Positions 17,782-27,351 of a stretch of 64,000 nucleotides of DNA are shown one piece after another (position 1 is the stretch's first letter; each line of letters begins with the position of its first letter). Position numbers and translations under genes: made by a program. The notes beneath the pieces were generated by a model that worked only from the letters and a program-made list of their open reading frames with translations, ran no database searches and was not told the DNA's origin. The DNA comes from Aquimarina macrocephali JAMB N27 (GTDB lineage: Bacteria; Bacteroidota; Bacteroidia; Flavobacteriales; Flavobacteriaceae): NCBI RefSeq assembly GCF_000520995.1, contig NZ_JACA01000048.1:22342-86341 (forward strand). Reading direction: 5' to 3'.

Positions 17782-18816
17782 GTGAATAAGCTGTTTATAC
17801 ATCATCCAATATTTAGAATCATTGGCCCTCTATGTAGTGGTGCTCTAGTGTATCTGCTTATTTTATTGGTTAATAATAATGTGACCCAGTTACAAGAAGA
17901 ATTTCTTGGGCAGGAGTTATATGTGTGTATTGGATTAGCATATCTTATTCAGGAATATTCTAGAATTTCTTTGTTCTTTTTTGAAAGACTAAAATTTCCA
18001 AATTCATTGATAGGTAAGATTATGTTGCAGATTGTCATTTCGGTAATTACCTCTATACTTTTAGTTTCTGGATCGATGTTTCTATATTTTGATTTGGTAT
18101 TAGGGTTTACACCAAACAGTTCAGAGCTTGTTATTTTCAATAGTATCTTTTCGGTTATTACAATAATATATCTTTCATTATATCTAAGTCATCAGTTTTT
18201 ACATAAAATAAATACTGAAATAATGACAAAAGAACTATCCCTGAAAGAGGGGATAGAACAGGACTTTATTCAATTTAAAAAAGGAATAAACCCTACATTA
18301 ATGTTTGAAACTTTAGAATCATTGATACTGGTAATGAAAAAGGATACTAATAAAGCAGAATTTTTAGTAGATCATTTTTCGGCGGTATACCGATATATCC
18401 TTTCTAAAACAACCAAAGAGTTAGTGCCTATTAATGATGAACTCGATGTCTTGGATCAATTATTACTTTTGTTTGAATACTTGCCGTACAGAAAAACGAA
18501 ATTTATTAAAGAAGAATCGATACATACTTTGGTGGTTCCCGGGAGTCTTTTATCCTGTGCAGAACAGATTATAAGAAGTACAATTGTTTCGAGAGAAACA
18601 GAACTTGTTGTGACGATGACTCAGGATTCAAAATATGTTTTATTAAAATACCCGCATCAGGAAAAGATTAGTTATACTATGGACAGCAATAGTATCAAAG
18701 ATATTCTGGATATGTATCGATTCTATACAGATATACCAATTACTGTTATCAAAGATGATATTTATATTATAATTTATATACCAAAACTTACTATTGATGA
18801 AAGTAGCGATAATTGA
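17782..18816 (+). CDS. Degenerate LytS-like kinase lacking the phospho-acceptor histidine
   Basis: A 344-residue protein with about four N-terminal membrane helices and a region aligning with the His_kinase domain of the preceding gene. Where that has SPHFLFNS this has NPTLMFET, so the phospho-acceptor His is Thr (about 171). The region where the N-box should lie (CAEQIIRSTIVSRE) lacks its Asn/His pattern. The helix YRYILSK is still conserved. It probably acts as a non-catalytic partner of the active kinase. It starts with GTG at 17782 and overlaps the response regulator gene by 20 bases. The reading frame is intact, so it is not an ordinary pseudogene. Confidence 0.75.
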   Translation: MNKLFIHHPIFRIIGPLCSGALVYLLILLVNNNVTQLQEEFLGQELYVCIGLAYLIQEYSRISLFFFERLKFPNSLIGKIMLQIVISVITSILLVSGSMFLYFDLVLGFTPNSSELVIFNSIFSVITIIYLSLYLSHQFLHKINTEIMTKELSLKEGIEQDFIQFKKGINPTLMFETLESLILVMKKDTNKAEFLVDHFSAVYRYILSKTTKELVPINDELDVLDQLLLLFEYLPYRKTKFIKEESIHTLVVPGSLLSCAEQIIRSTIVSRETELVVTMTQDSKYVLLKYPHQEKISYTMDSNSIKDILDMYRFYTDIPITVIKDDIYIIIYIPKLTIDESSDN

Positions 18817-19555
18817 AGACGAACCTTTAGCGGCAGAAAAGTTAGAACGTTACTTGCTGAAGTATGATTCTGATATCCAGGTGATAGGTAAACTGGCCTC
18901 AATAGAAGAAGCTGTACTTTGGATAGATTCACATCAGGAAGAAGTAGATCTTTTTTTTATGGATGTTCAGCTTATAGATGGACTTAGCTTTGAGATTTTT
19001 AATAAAGTTAAAGTAAATAAACCTGTAATCTTTACTACAGCTTTTGATGAGTTTGCAATTGATGCTTTTAAGGTAAATAGTATAGACTATCTTCTAAAAC
19101 CAGTATTGTTTACAGATCTTTCAAAAGCATTGAAAAAATTGGAAACTCTACGATCTCAGTTTTTGGGAGGGATTAGTGTTAGTCATGCGGTTAAGAGTAT
19201 GACTAGTACTGTATATAAGAATAGATTTTTGGTCCGCCTGGGAAATCATATTCATTCTGTTAAGAGTGAGGATATTTCCTTTTTCTTTGCAGAAGGACGG
19301 GATGCATATCTTGTTGCAGAGAACCGAAAAAAATACATGATAGAATATAAATTAGAAACTCTTGAAGAATTACTGGAACCCAAAAGTTTTTTTAGAGTAA
19401 ACCGAACTTTTATCGTCAATATCAATGCTATTGAAGATGTATTGGTCTATTCTAACAGACGTTTAAAGCTTACTTTAAGCCAAAACATAGATAAAGAGGT
19501 TATTGTAAGTCGGGAAAAAGTTACAGATTTTAAACAGTGGTTTGAAGGGAATTAA
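18797..19555 (+). CDS. LytTR-family response regulator
   Basis: A 252-residue regulator. The receiver domain (about 1-120) has the acidic pair in IIEDE, the phospho-acceptor Asp in FFMDVQLIDG and the Lys in DYLLKPV. The LytTR DNA-binding domain (about 150-250) contains FLVRLG, FFAEGRDAYL, FRVNRTFIVN and a C-terminal VSREKV. The ATG at 18797 is preferred over the TTG one codon earlier. It is likely activated by the kinase at 16602-17648. The paired TACAGTTCA repeats at 14971-15000 are the best candidate target. Confidence 0.93.
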   Translation: MKVAIIEDEPLAAEKLERYLLKYDSDIQVIGKLASIEEAVLWIDSHQEEVDLFFMDVQLIDGLSFEIFNKVKVNKPVIFTTAFDEFAIDAFKVNSIDYLLKPVLFTDLSKALKKLETLRSQFLGGISVSHAVKSMTSTVYKNRFLVRLGNHIHSVKSEDISFFFAEGRDAYLVAENRKKYMIEYKLETLEELLEPKSFFRVNRTFIVNINAIEDVLVYSNRRLKLTLSQNIDKEVIVSREKVTDFKQWFEGN

Positions 19556-19573
19556 AACACATGATAATATAAA

Positions 19574-19612
19574 AATTCCTCAACAATGAATATAATTCAT
19601 TGTTGAGGAATT
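19574..19612. terminator. Bidirectional terminator between the LytTR operon and asnS
   Basis: Perfect 18-base inverted repeat AATTCCTCAACAATGAAT (19574-19591) and its complement (19595-19612) around a 3-base loop, between two convergent genes. Confidence 0.85.
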
Positions 19613-19650
19613 AATCTGATATTTTTAATCTTTAATAAATAGCAGGAAGA

Positions 19651-21093
19651 TTAAAACTCTGCATTAAGAGGAGTTCTTGGATAAGGGATTACATCACGAA
19701 TATTACCCATTCCTGTTACAAAAAGAACAAGACGCTCAAACCCAAGTCCAAAACCACTATGTGTACACGTACCAAAACGACGAGTATCTAAGTACCACCA
19801 TAATTCTTCTTCAGGAATATTAAGAGCAGCCATTTTTTCTTTAAGAACATCCAAACGCTCTTCACGTTGAGAACCACCTACAATTTCTCCAATACCAGGA
19901 AATAAGATATCCATAGCTCTTACCGTTTTTCCATCTTCATTAAGTCGCATATAGAACGATTTAATATCTGCAGGATAATCAAATAAAATCACAGGGCATT
20001 TAAAATGCTTTTCGACAAGAAATCTTTCGTGCTCACTTTGTAAATCAGCACCCCATCCATCAATAGGAAATTTAAATTTCTTCTTTTTATTGGGTTTAGA
20101 ATTTTTAAGAATGTCAATGGCTTCGGTATAACTTACTCGTTTAAAATTGTTTTCTAATATAAACTTTAACTTATCTCGTAATAACATTTCGGCACGTTCT
20201 GCCTGAGGCTTTTGCTTATCTTCTTGTACCAGACGATTTTCTAAAAACTCAAGATCATCTTGACAGTTATCCAAAACAAATTGGATTACGTATTTAATAA
20301 AATCTTCTGCCAAATCCATATTGCCATCCAGGTCACAGAAAGCAACTTCTGGTTCTACCATCCAGAATTCTGCAAGATGCCGGGATGTATTTGAGTTTTC
20401 AGCTCTAAAAGTAGGACCAAAAGTATACACCTGGCCTAATCCCATAGCATAAGTCTCAGCTTCTAATTGGCCAGAAACGGTTAGGTTTGTTTCACCACCA
20501 AAAAAATCTTCTTTATAATCAACCTCGCCATTCTCATTTTTCGGAATCTTATTAAGATCCATATTGGTTACCTTAAATGCTTCTCCAGCACCCTCGGCAT
20601 CACTTTTTGTAATTACTGGTGTATGTACGTAGTAAAAATCATTCTTTTGAAAATATTCATGTATTGCAAAAGATAATTTTGAGCGCACTCTCATGATGGC
20701 TCCAAAGGTATTGGTACGAACTCTTAGGTGAGCTTGCTCACGTAATTTTTCTAGTGTATGTCGTTTTGGAGATAAGATAGTAAGTTTTAATTCTTCCGGA
20801 TCAGCATCTCCTTCGATTTCTACATTAGATATCTGGATCTCTACACGCTGTCCTTTTCCTTGACTTTCTGTAAGAGTACCGGTTATCGCAATTGCTGCCC
20901 CAACATTTATCCTGCTTTGGACAGCAGCGTCGATTGTATTATCTTCTAAAACACACTGAATATTATTAATAGTTGATCCATCATTAACCGCTATAAAACG
21001 ATCATTTCTAAAAGAACGAACCCAGCCTTTAACAAGTACGGGCTGTAATAGCTTATCACTTTGTAGTACCTCTATTATTTTAGTATGTTTCAT
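19651..21093 (-). CDS. asnS: Asparaginyl-tRNA synthetase
   Basis: A 480-residue class II synthetase charging tRNA-Asn. An N-terminal OB-fold anticodon-binding domain (about 15-110) leads to the catalytic core with motif 2 (FRAENSNTSRHLAEFWMVEPE) and motif 3 (GFGLGFERLVLF). The long insertion after TKSDAEGAGEAF is typical of bacterial AsnRS rather than AspRS. It is monocistronic and convergent with the LytTR operon. Confidence 0.96.
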   Translation of the reverse strand: MKHTKIIEVLQSDKLLQPVLVKGWVRSFRNDRFIAVNDGSTINNIQCVLEDNTIDAAVQSRINVGAAIAITGTLTESQGKGQRVEIQISNVEIEGDADPEELKLTILSPKRHTLEKLREQAHLRVRTNTFGAIMRVRSKLSFAIHEYFQKNDFYYVHTPVITKSDAEGAGEAFKVTNMDLNKIPKNENGEVDYKEDFFGGETNLTVSGQLEAETYAMGLGQVYTFGPTFRAENSNTSRHLAEFWMVEPEVAFCDLDGNMDLAEDFIKYVIQFVLDNCQDDLEFLENRLVQEDKQKPQAERAEMLLRDKLKFILENNFKRVSYTEAIDILKNSKPNKKKKFKFPIDGWGADLQSEHERFLVEKHFKCPVILFDYPADIKSFYMRLNEDGKTVRAMDILFPGIGEIVGGSQREERLDVLKEKMAALNIPEEELWWYLDTRRFGTCTHSGFGLGFERLVLFVTGMGNIRDVIPYPRTPLNAEF

Positions 21094-21647
21094 CTGTTTT
21101 TTAAATATTATTTGTTTTTGATCTTATATCTACTAATAGAATTGGTAGGCGTAAAACCAAAGATGTTTGAATTTTGAGGTAGCAAAGATAATTTTTTAAT
21201 CCGATTGAAGCATAATCTTATGAATCCAAAAAAGGTATAGTAATCAAAATATATTTTGATGTTCTTTTTTGGACCGGCAACCTAGTATAATCAAAATACC
21301 AAAATCTGACGTTTTTCGGAAATATTATTCTACGTAAAAACCGTAAATAGGTATGTTTTCGATTGAAAAACAGATGTTTTTTAGAGTTTTTTTGATAAAA
21401 TACCGTAAAAGAAGGAAGTTTTTATTAATATTTAATATACTGCAAATCAGTAACTTAAATACTGTTTTGTTAAATTTTACTTGTTTAAATAGTGTTAAAG
21501 TTTATGTTGTTTGTATAAAAAGGGGATTTTTCCCCCCTATTAGGTATTTCAAAATATAAAAAGGGGCAGTATCTTGCATATGCAATTATGACGATTGTGT
21601 TTACGTTAAGTTTAGTTCGATAGGTTTTGGGGTAATCTATCTTACAG
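21094..21647. other. Gene-free stretch with composite palindrome element
   Basis: Between asnS (start) and the MMPL gene (end) I see no protein gene. The stretch holds the palindrome TACGTAAAAACCGTA (21331-21345), fused to a TAAATAGG...ATTGAAA block (21344-21368), and a G4/C6 hairpin (21521-21538). Related parts lie in the same order at 13559-13721 on the other strand. An orphan plus-strand terminator follows at 21648-21679. Confidence 0.5.
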
Positions 21648-21679
21648 AAGTCCCGCTAGTTTCTAGCGGGGCTTTTTTT
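21570..21679 (+). ncRNA. Candidate small RNA ending in an orphan terminator
   Basis: A strong terminator on the plus strand has no plus-strand gene before it, which suggests a short untranslated transcript. Within it GATAG/CTATC can pair around a G-rich loop (near 21619-21641). A weak -7-like box, TATCTTGC, lies near 21570, so the start is a guess. I could not match it to a known RNA family. Confidence 0.3.
21648..21679 (+). terminator. Orphan plus-strand terminator
   Basis: CCCGCTAG (21652-21659), TTT loop, CTAGCGGG (21663-21670), extended by AAGT/GCTT and followed by seven T. On the minus strand no T-run follows, so it does not serve the MMPL gene that ends at 21716. Confidence 0.75.
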
Positions 21680-21715
21680 ATGAAGATATTACGTATTCTT
21701 TGTGCTTTATTTCCT

Positions 21716-24124
21716 TTATTCTTCCTCGTCTTGAGTTTCTTCAAGTTCTTCATCATTAGGAATGATTTTCAGGGTAGGCTCTTTAAGAGTTTTCTTATTT
21801 GCAATACTTCGTTCTAACGAAAGTAATAGAGATGGAAGTAATAAAAGATTTGCTAGCATGGCAAATAATAAGGTTGTTGATACCAGACCTCCAAGTGCCT
21901 TGGTTCCTCCAAAGCTAGATATCATGAATACAGAAAAACCAAAAAATAAAACGGTTGAGGTATAAAACATACTCACACCTGTTTCTCGCAATGAAGCAAG
22001 AACAGATTTTCTAATTCTCCAATGATTTGATTTTAATTCTTGTCGGTATTTTGCAAGGAAATGTATGGTGTCATCTACAGAGATACCAAATGCAATGCTA
22101 AAAACTAATATTGTAGAAGGTTTTATTGGTACTCCAAGATATCCCATAAGACCCGCAGTCATAAGTAATGGTAATAAATTTGGAATCAGAGATATGACAA
22201 TCATTTTCCAGGATCGAAACATCCAGGCCATAAAAAGGGCAATCAGAATTACTGCAAGCCCCAGAGAAAGAGATAAGTTCCATACCAGGTATTTGGTTCC
22301 TTTCTGAAAAATAAGCGCCTTACCGGTAAAAGAAACATCGTATCTTTCTTTAGGGAAAATTTTCTCTAACTGTGGTTTTAGAGTCGCTTCTATACGCTCC
22401 ATTTCTTCTGTCCCTACATCTTTCATGAAGGTAGTGATTCTTGCATATTGGCCGGTAGAATCCACATAGCTATTCATTATTCCAACTTTAGACTCAAAAC
22501 TTTTGGCGTATGGTAAAATAAAATTTCGTTCCTGGCTTGTCGGTATTTGATAATATTTTGGATTTCCATTATAGAAAGCTTGTTTAGAGTATTTAACAAG
22601 GTTAACAATAGAAATAGGTTTTGATAACTCAGGAGTTTCTTCGAGAAGTTCCTGAAGTTTTTCCATCCGTTTTAATGTAGATAATTTTAATACTCCTTGT
22701 TTTCTCTTAGTATCTACTAATATCTCTAAAGGCATAACACCATCAAATTCTTCTTCAAAAAATTCAATATCCTTATAAAATCCAGCAGATTTTGGCATAT
22801 CTTCTAATAGACTTCCAGAAACTTTTATGGTGTAAATACCAATAATACTAACGATTAAAATAATGACAGAAGAAAAATAAATTGTTACCCTTCTGGTTTT
22901 TACCATTTTTTCCATCCAATCCATTAACTTCTCAATCCATCCTTTGCCCAGATGTTTTAAGTGTCTTTCTTTTGGTTGGGGCATATAGCTATAAATGATG
23001 GTGATGACCAGAAGACAAAGTATAAATAGAGCAATTATATTTAATGAGGCAACAATACCAAACTCTTTAAGTAATTTACTTTCGGTTAAGGCAAAGGTTG
23101 CAAATCCCGAAGCGGTAGTTACATTAGTCATTAATGTAGCATTACCTACTTTGGTAATTACCCGTTGAAGGGATTTTGCTTTATTTCCATGTTTTTTTAT
23201 TTCTTGTTGGTATTTGTTGATTAAGAAAATACAATTAGGAATACCAATTACAATCACTAATGGAGGAATAATGGCCGTAAGTACAGTTATTTCATATTCT
23301 AAAAGCCCTAAAATTCCAAAAGCCCACATTACTCCAATAATTACAGCAGTCATGGATATAAAAGTGGCCCTTAAGGATCTAAAAAAGAAAAAGAAAATCA
23401 ATGAAGTAACCAGTAAAGCTGCAAGAATGAAGATTTCTATTTCATCCATTATGTTTTGAGAATTCAAAGTTCTGATATATGGCATACCAGATACTTTTAC
23501 ATCCATGTTATACTCTTTCTCAAAAGCTAAAACAGAAGGGAGTAACACTTCTTCAATAAACTTTTTTCGCTTTTTGGTGTTTACAATATCCTTTTTTAGA
23601 TATAGTGCACTTTGGATAGTTTTTGATTTCTTGCTGTATACAAGACCTTCATAAAATGGTAACTTATTAAATAACTCGTGTTCGTATTTAGATACCTGTT
23701 TTTCGGTATAGCTAGAATCTTTAATAAAAGGGACTAACTCAAATCGTGCAGGGTTATCTTCTTTTTTTAAAGTTTTAAGATCGGCAATAGAAACAACCAG
23801 ATCAATTTCTTCATATTTTTTGAACGAATTATTAAAATCATTCCAAGCCTTCAGTTTTTTAGAAGTAAAAAGTGTACTGTCTTTGACAGCCATTACAATT
23901 AGATTGCCTTCTTCTCCAAATTTTTGAAGGAATTTTTGATATAATATATTTACCTCATGATCATCGGGGAGTAGATTCGCCTCTGAGTGAGAAAACTTCA
24001 TGTTTTTCCACTGAAAACCTAAAAAAATTGTAATTCCTATTATTGCTAGAAATATTATCGCTCTATTACGAAGTATAATTCCAGCCAGTGCATTCCAAAA
24101 CCCGAAACTGAATAATTTTGCCAT
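21716..24124 (-). CDS. RND/MMPL family transporter
   Basis: An 802-residue inner-membrane protein with the two-fold RND layout: one membrane helix, a periplasmic domain, five to six helices (about 230-390), a second set after a helix near 420, another periplasmic domain and the last helices (about 620-770). The GISVDDTIHFLAKY motif of MMPL/Patched-like proteins is present. It probably exports lipids or hydrophobic compounds, but the substrate is unknown. The C-terminus is highly acidic (EELEETQDEEE). It follows the DUF5686 gene in the same direction (84-base gap). Confidence 0.9.
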   Translation of the reverse strand: MAKLFSFGFWNALAGIILRNRAIIFLAIIGITIFLGFQWKNMKFSHSEANLLPDDHEVNILYQKFLQKFGEEGNLIVMAVKDSTLFTSKKLKAWNDFNNSFKKYEEIDLVVSIADLKTLKKEDNPARFELVPFIKDSSYTEKQVSKYEHELFNKLPFYEGLVYSKKSKTIQSALYLKKDIVNTKKRKKFIEEVLLPSVLAFEKEYNMDVKVSGMPYIRTLNSQNIMDEIEIFILAALLVTSLIFFFFFRSLRATFISMTAVIIGVMWAFGILGLLEYEITVLTAIIPPLVIVIGIPNCIFLINKYQQEIKKHGNKAKSLQRVITKVGNATLMTNVTTASGFATFALTESKLLKEFGIVASLNIIALFILCLLVITIIYSYMPQPKERHLKHLGKGWIEKLMDWMEKMVKTRRVTIYFSSVIILIVSIIGIYTIKVSGSLLEDMPKSAGFYKDIEFFEEEFDGVMPLEILVDTKRKQGVLKLSTLKRMEKLQELLEETPELSKPISIVNLVKYSKQAFYNGNPKYYQIPTSQERNFILPYAKSFESKVGIMNSYVDSTGQYARITTFMKDVGTEEMERIEATLKPQLEKIFPKERYDVSFTGKALIFQKGTKYLVWNLSLSLGLAVILIALFMAWMFRSWKMIVISLIPNLLPLLMTAGLMGYLGVPIKPSTILVFSIAFGISVDDTIHFLAKYRQELKSNHWRIRKSVLASLRETGVSMFYTSTVLFFGFSVFMISSFGGTKALGGLVSTTLLFAMLANLLLLPSLLLSLERSIANKKTLKEPTLKIIPNDEELEETQDEEE

Positions 24125-24208
24125 CCTTTATTTTCCTGCTGCAAATGTAAGGATTGGGGAATTATTATTTATGTATTTCTGAAAAGAAAATGATTTATTG
24201 TATAATGA

Positions 24209-26650
24209 TTATAGTTTTAGGTAAAAAGTAAACTTGCCCGAAATATTATCCTCAAAACGAGGAAGATGATAGGCTCCATAGCGATATGCAAAACTAAGCC
24301 CAAAGCCAGCAAATAATTTGTTGATTTCAAATCCGGATTCTTGATAGCCATGTTGCAAAGATGAAAAATTTACCCCTTGATGATTTTCAAGATTACTTAC
24401 ATCTCCGATTGCATAACGAGTTATAAAAACGAGTTCTGGTTTAAACCAATTCGTCACTTTTACGGGTTTAATTCTATGTTTAATTTGTAATGTTGTCAAT
24501 CTATCATTAAAAAACTCACCAAAATACATGGTTTCAAAGGTTCTTCTGCCAGCTACAGAAAATCGTTGAAGTACTGTTTCTTTGGTTGGCGCATTGGGAT
24601 AAGCATGGTACAAATGTGTAAGTGGGATATCTCCAGTGGCAATATCTGCTTCAAATAAAATACTCGTTTTAGATTGATTAATACGGCTAATAATATATTC
24701 TGCTTTTAGTCCTATTTTACTGTAAGAGAAATTACTATCAAATACGCCCTTAAAACCTTGCGTATATTGTGCTGTGATTTTTGGATATCCATCATGAATT
24801 TCTTTATACCTATTAGGTGTTTTTAGAAATTTACTAAATGGACTCCATCTCAATGCAATTGTAGCTTCTGCTGTTTTATATCCCGAAAATAGATTACCGT
24901 CATTTAGATATTGATACCCTCCTGTTTGATTTATATTGCTCATAGAAAATTGAGTTTCTGAAAGCAGTTTAGGAAATATCTGTTGCTGTAAACTAGCACT
25001 CCATGTTCTGTGTTTGTAATAGAAATCTATATTTACTAAACGTGGCTCGAATAAAGAATATACCCTTCTATCTGTAAGATAGAGAAAACTACCTACTTCT
25101 CTAATATCATCGGTATAATTAAAATTAAACCATGAGTTTGATTTTTTATTGACCAATAAACCTCCCCCTATACCATATTTAGATTTTGAATCTCTAAAAC
25201 CATAGACAAAATACCCTTCTAGTCTAAATTGATTAGAGAATTTTGTATTTGTTAAGCCACCAACTCCTAATCGTAATCCTTCATAATTATTATATTTTAT
25301 AGGATAAGTGAGATCAAAATTGAAAAACCCTACAGGGTAATATCCAATATTAAAACTTTGGATAACATCAATTCTACGTTCAATGTTTTGTGCTTTTACA
25401 ATACTATCTATAACATGAAACGAGTTTAGGTCTTTTTCTGTAATTGCACTGGTGCGATATTGATTCCAATATGACTCGGGTCTGTTATTGGCTTCGGGAT
25501 CTATCCTTATCGCTGCTTGATTTTGTTTAATGTTTTGAGTGGAATCTAATTTGATATCAAATAAGTCTGTTGTAGAAACTAAAAAATCATTATTTCCAGA
25601 AAAACTTTTTTTATCATTCCCTAATCTTCCTACAGAGATTTGCCCTCCAAATAAACTCACTTTTTGTCTTCCATTTCCTGGTCTTATTGCGATGTCTTGT
25701 TTGGTTGGAAACCAGCTTTTTTGTTCAGAGAAGTATTTAAAACTATGAGTTGCCATCACATTAAGTTCACCTCGCAGCTCTATAATAGCTTTTTGAATTG
25801 CAAATGTTTTTGTGTCTATGTATAGTACGCCTTCTAAACTCGCATAATTTTTAGACTTACGAGGTTGAAAAAGAATAGCAAAAGCTGGATTTTTGCCCTG
25901 TACAGTATCCAGGACTTTATAATAGTAATTTCTAAGAGCTCTGTTTGATAATGGTCCTATGTATTTGTTGTTGAAAATTGTATAATCTTCATTGTAAAGA
26001 GAGTTGGATTGTATTTTGATCCCTAACACATTATAGATAGGTTCTTTAAAACCACTCATTCGAGTCGCTAAAACTGTTTCTTTTTCGCCAGCATTTTTTC
26101 TAAATTGATGTAAACTTATCTTCTCTGAAAGGAAAGAATGAGCTTTGTTAAATAGATGCTCCATATCGACACTAGTAGTGTCTGGGGTATTCAATTGAGC
26201 CTGATTATCTTCTGTGATTTTTAATTTATTGTAACTTTTATAGCTAAAACTACGTAATAACTTCTTGGGGTTATTTTTGTTTTTCCTACGTATTGCCTCT
26301 ACAATAATTTGAGTTGCAATGTTCTCGGGAGTATCGAGCTTTACTGTCTCAAGATTTTCTTCTTTAGTAGTAAGTCGTATTTCTATTTTTTCTGAATTAC
26401 TGGATGTAATTAAAACAGTCTTTGTTTGGTACCCTAGATAACTTATAGTAAGGCTAACAGGGTAAGTACTACATCGTATGACAAAATCACCCTTAACAGA
26501 AGTTAAAGCGTATGAAGAACTACTGGTTTTTATAGTGGCAAAAGGTAAGGGTTGATTAGAACTTTCATCAATGACAATACCGTTAATACTAACTTGAGAA
26601 ATTAAGACAAAGTGTACAAAAAATAATAAACAAAAAAATTTGTTCTGCAT
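24209..26650 (-). CDS. Outer-membrane protein, carboxypeptidase-like plug plus DUF5686
   Basis: About 813 residues from the ATG at 26650 (MQNKFF); a longer start at 26668 is possible. A signal peptide precedes a CarboxypepD_reg-like beta-sandwich (about 20-105: GIVIDESSNQPLPFATI, SLTISYLGYQT) and then a long strand-rich domain ending in an aromatic-containing strand (GKFTFYLKL), as in outer-membrane barrels. This layout is that of flavobacterial DUF5686 proteins of unknown function. It lies just downstream of frr but is separated from it by a terminator. Confidence 0.8.
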   Translation of the reverse strand: MQNKFFCLLFFVHFVLISQVSINGIVIDESSNQPLPFATIKTSSSSYALTSVKGDFVIRCSTYPVSLTISYLGYQTKTVLITSSNSEKIEIRLTTKEENLETVKLDTPENIATQIIVEAIRRKNKNNPKKLLRSFSYKSYNKLKITEDNQAQLNTPDTTSVDMEHLFNKAHSFLSEKISLHQFRKNAGEKETVLATRMSGFKEPIYNVLGIKIQSNSLYNEDYTIFNNKYIGPLSNRALRNYYYKVLDTVQGKNPAFAILFQPRKSKNYASLEGVLYIDTKTFAIQKAIIELRGELNVMATHSFKYFSEQKSWFPTKQDIAIRPGNGRQKVSLFGGQISVGRLGNDKKSFSGNNDFLVSTTDLFDIKLDSTQNIKQNQAAIRIDPEANNRPESYWNQYRTSAITEKDLNSFHVIDSIVKAQNIERRIDVIQSFNIGYYPVGFFNFDLTYPIKYNNYEGLRLGVGGLTNTKFSNQFRLEGYFVYGFRDSKSKYGIGGGLLVNKKSNSWFNFNYTDDIREVGSFLYLTDRRVYSLFEPRLVNIDFYYKHRTWSASLQQQIFPKLLSETQFSMSNINQTGGYQYLNDGNLFSGYKTAEATIALRWSPFSKFLKTPNRYKEIHDGYPKITAQYTQGFKGVFDSNFSYSKIGLKAEYIISRINQSKTSILFEADIATGDIPLTHLYHAYPNAPTKETVLQRFSVAGRRTFETMYFGEFFNDRLTTLQIKHRIKPVKVTNWFKPELVFITRYAIGDVSNLENHQGVNFSSLQHGYQESGFEINKLFAGFGLSFAYRYGAYHLPRFEDNISGKFTFYLKL

Positions 26651-26687
26651 TATACCAAATAGGTTCAAAAATGACGAAGATACAAAA

Positions 26688-26714
26688 AAAGCGTTTCTAA
26701 TTAGAAAACGCTTT
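26688..26714 (-). terminator. Terminator after frr
   Basis: AAAGCGTTTCTAA (26688-26700) and TTAGAAAACGCTTT (26701-26714) form a hairpin. On the minus strand seven T follow. The frr stop is at 26742. Confidence 0.8.
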
Positions 26715-26741
26715 ATTTATAATTTCTATACATTAGAAATG

Positions 26742-27305
26742 TTAAACTGTCATAATTTCTTTTTCTTTATGACTAAGCATCTCATCAACCTTTTTAATAT
26801 ATGTATCTGTTAATGCTTGAATGTCTACTTCTGTATTTTTTGCCAAGTCTTCTGACAATCCATCTTTTTCTAATTTTTTAATCTCATTATTGGCATTTTT
26901 ACGATCATTACGTATACCAACTTTAGAATCTTCTGCCTCAGCTTTTGCTTGTTTTGCAAGATCTTTACGACGTTCTTCTGTAAGAGGAGGGACGCTTATG
27001 ATAACGCTTTCGCCATTATTCATTGGATTAAACCCTAAATTAGCTATCTGAATACCTTTCTCAATCTCAGGGATTACAGATTTATCAAAAGGTTGAATTG
27101 TAATAGTTCTTGCATCAGGAGTGGATACATTTCCTACTTGGTTTAATGGGGTAGGAGAGCCATAGTATTCTACCATAACACTACCTAACATGGCAGGAGA
27201 TGCTTTACCAGCTCTAATATTGAGTAATTTTTTTTCTAAATGAGTAATTGCTGCTTGCATTGACTCTTTGGTCGAATCTATAATAAAATCTATTTCTTCG
27301 TTCAT
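26742..27305 (-). CDS. frr: Ribosome recycling factor
   Basis: A 187-residue protein that splits post-termination ribosomes together with EF-G. It has the family's length and conserved blocks: RAGKASPAMLGSVMVEYYGSPTPLNQVG, RTITIQPFDKS, IPPLTEERRK-like VPPLTEERRKDL and the C-terminal helix. It follows pyrH by 46 bases, the usual bacterial order. Confidence 0.97.
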   Translation of the reverse strand: MNEEIDFIIDSTKESMQAAITHLEKKLLNIRAGKASPAMLGSVMVEYYGSPTPLNQVGNVSTPDARTITIQPFDKSVIPEIEKGIQIANLGFNPMNNGESVIISVPPLTEERRKDLAKQAKAEAEDSKVGIRNDRKNANNEIKKLEKDGLSEDLAKNTEVDIQALTDTYIKKVDEMLSHKEKEIMTV

Positions 27306-27351
27306 GTTTTAGTTCTTTTCTTCTGACTAATCAAAAAATAAGCCAATATGA

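Noticed and set aside
21353..21559. Open frame of 68 codons in the asnS-MMPL gap
   Set aside because: It spans the composite element and the G/C hairpin and has an Ile/Leu/Phe-rich chance composition. The non-coding reading explains the sequence better.
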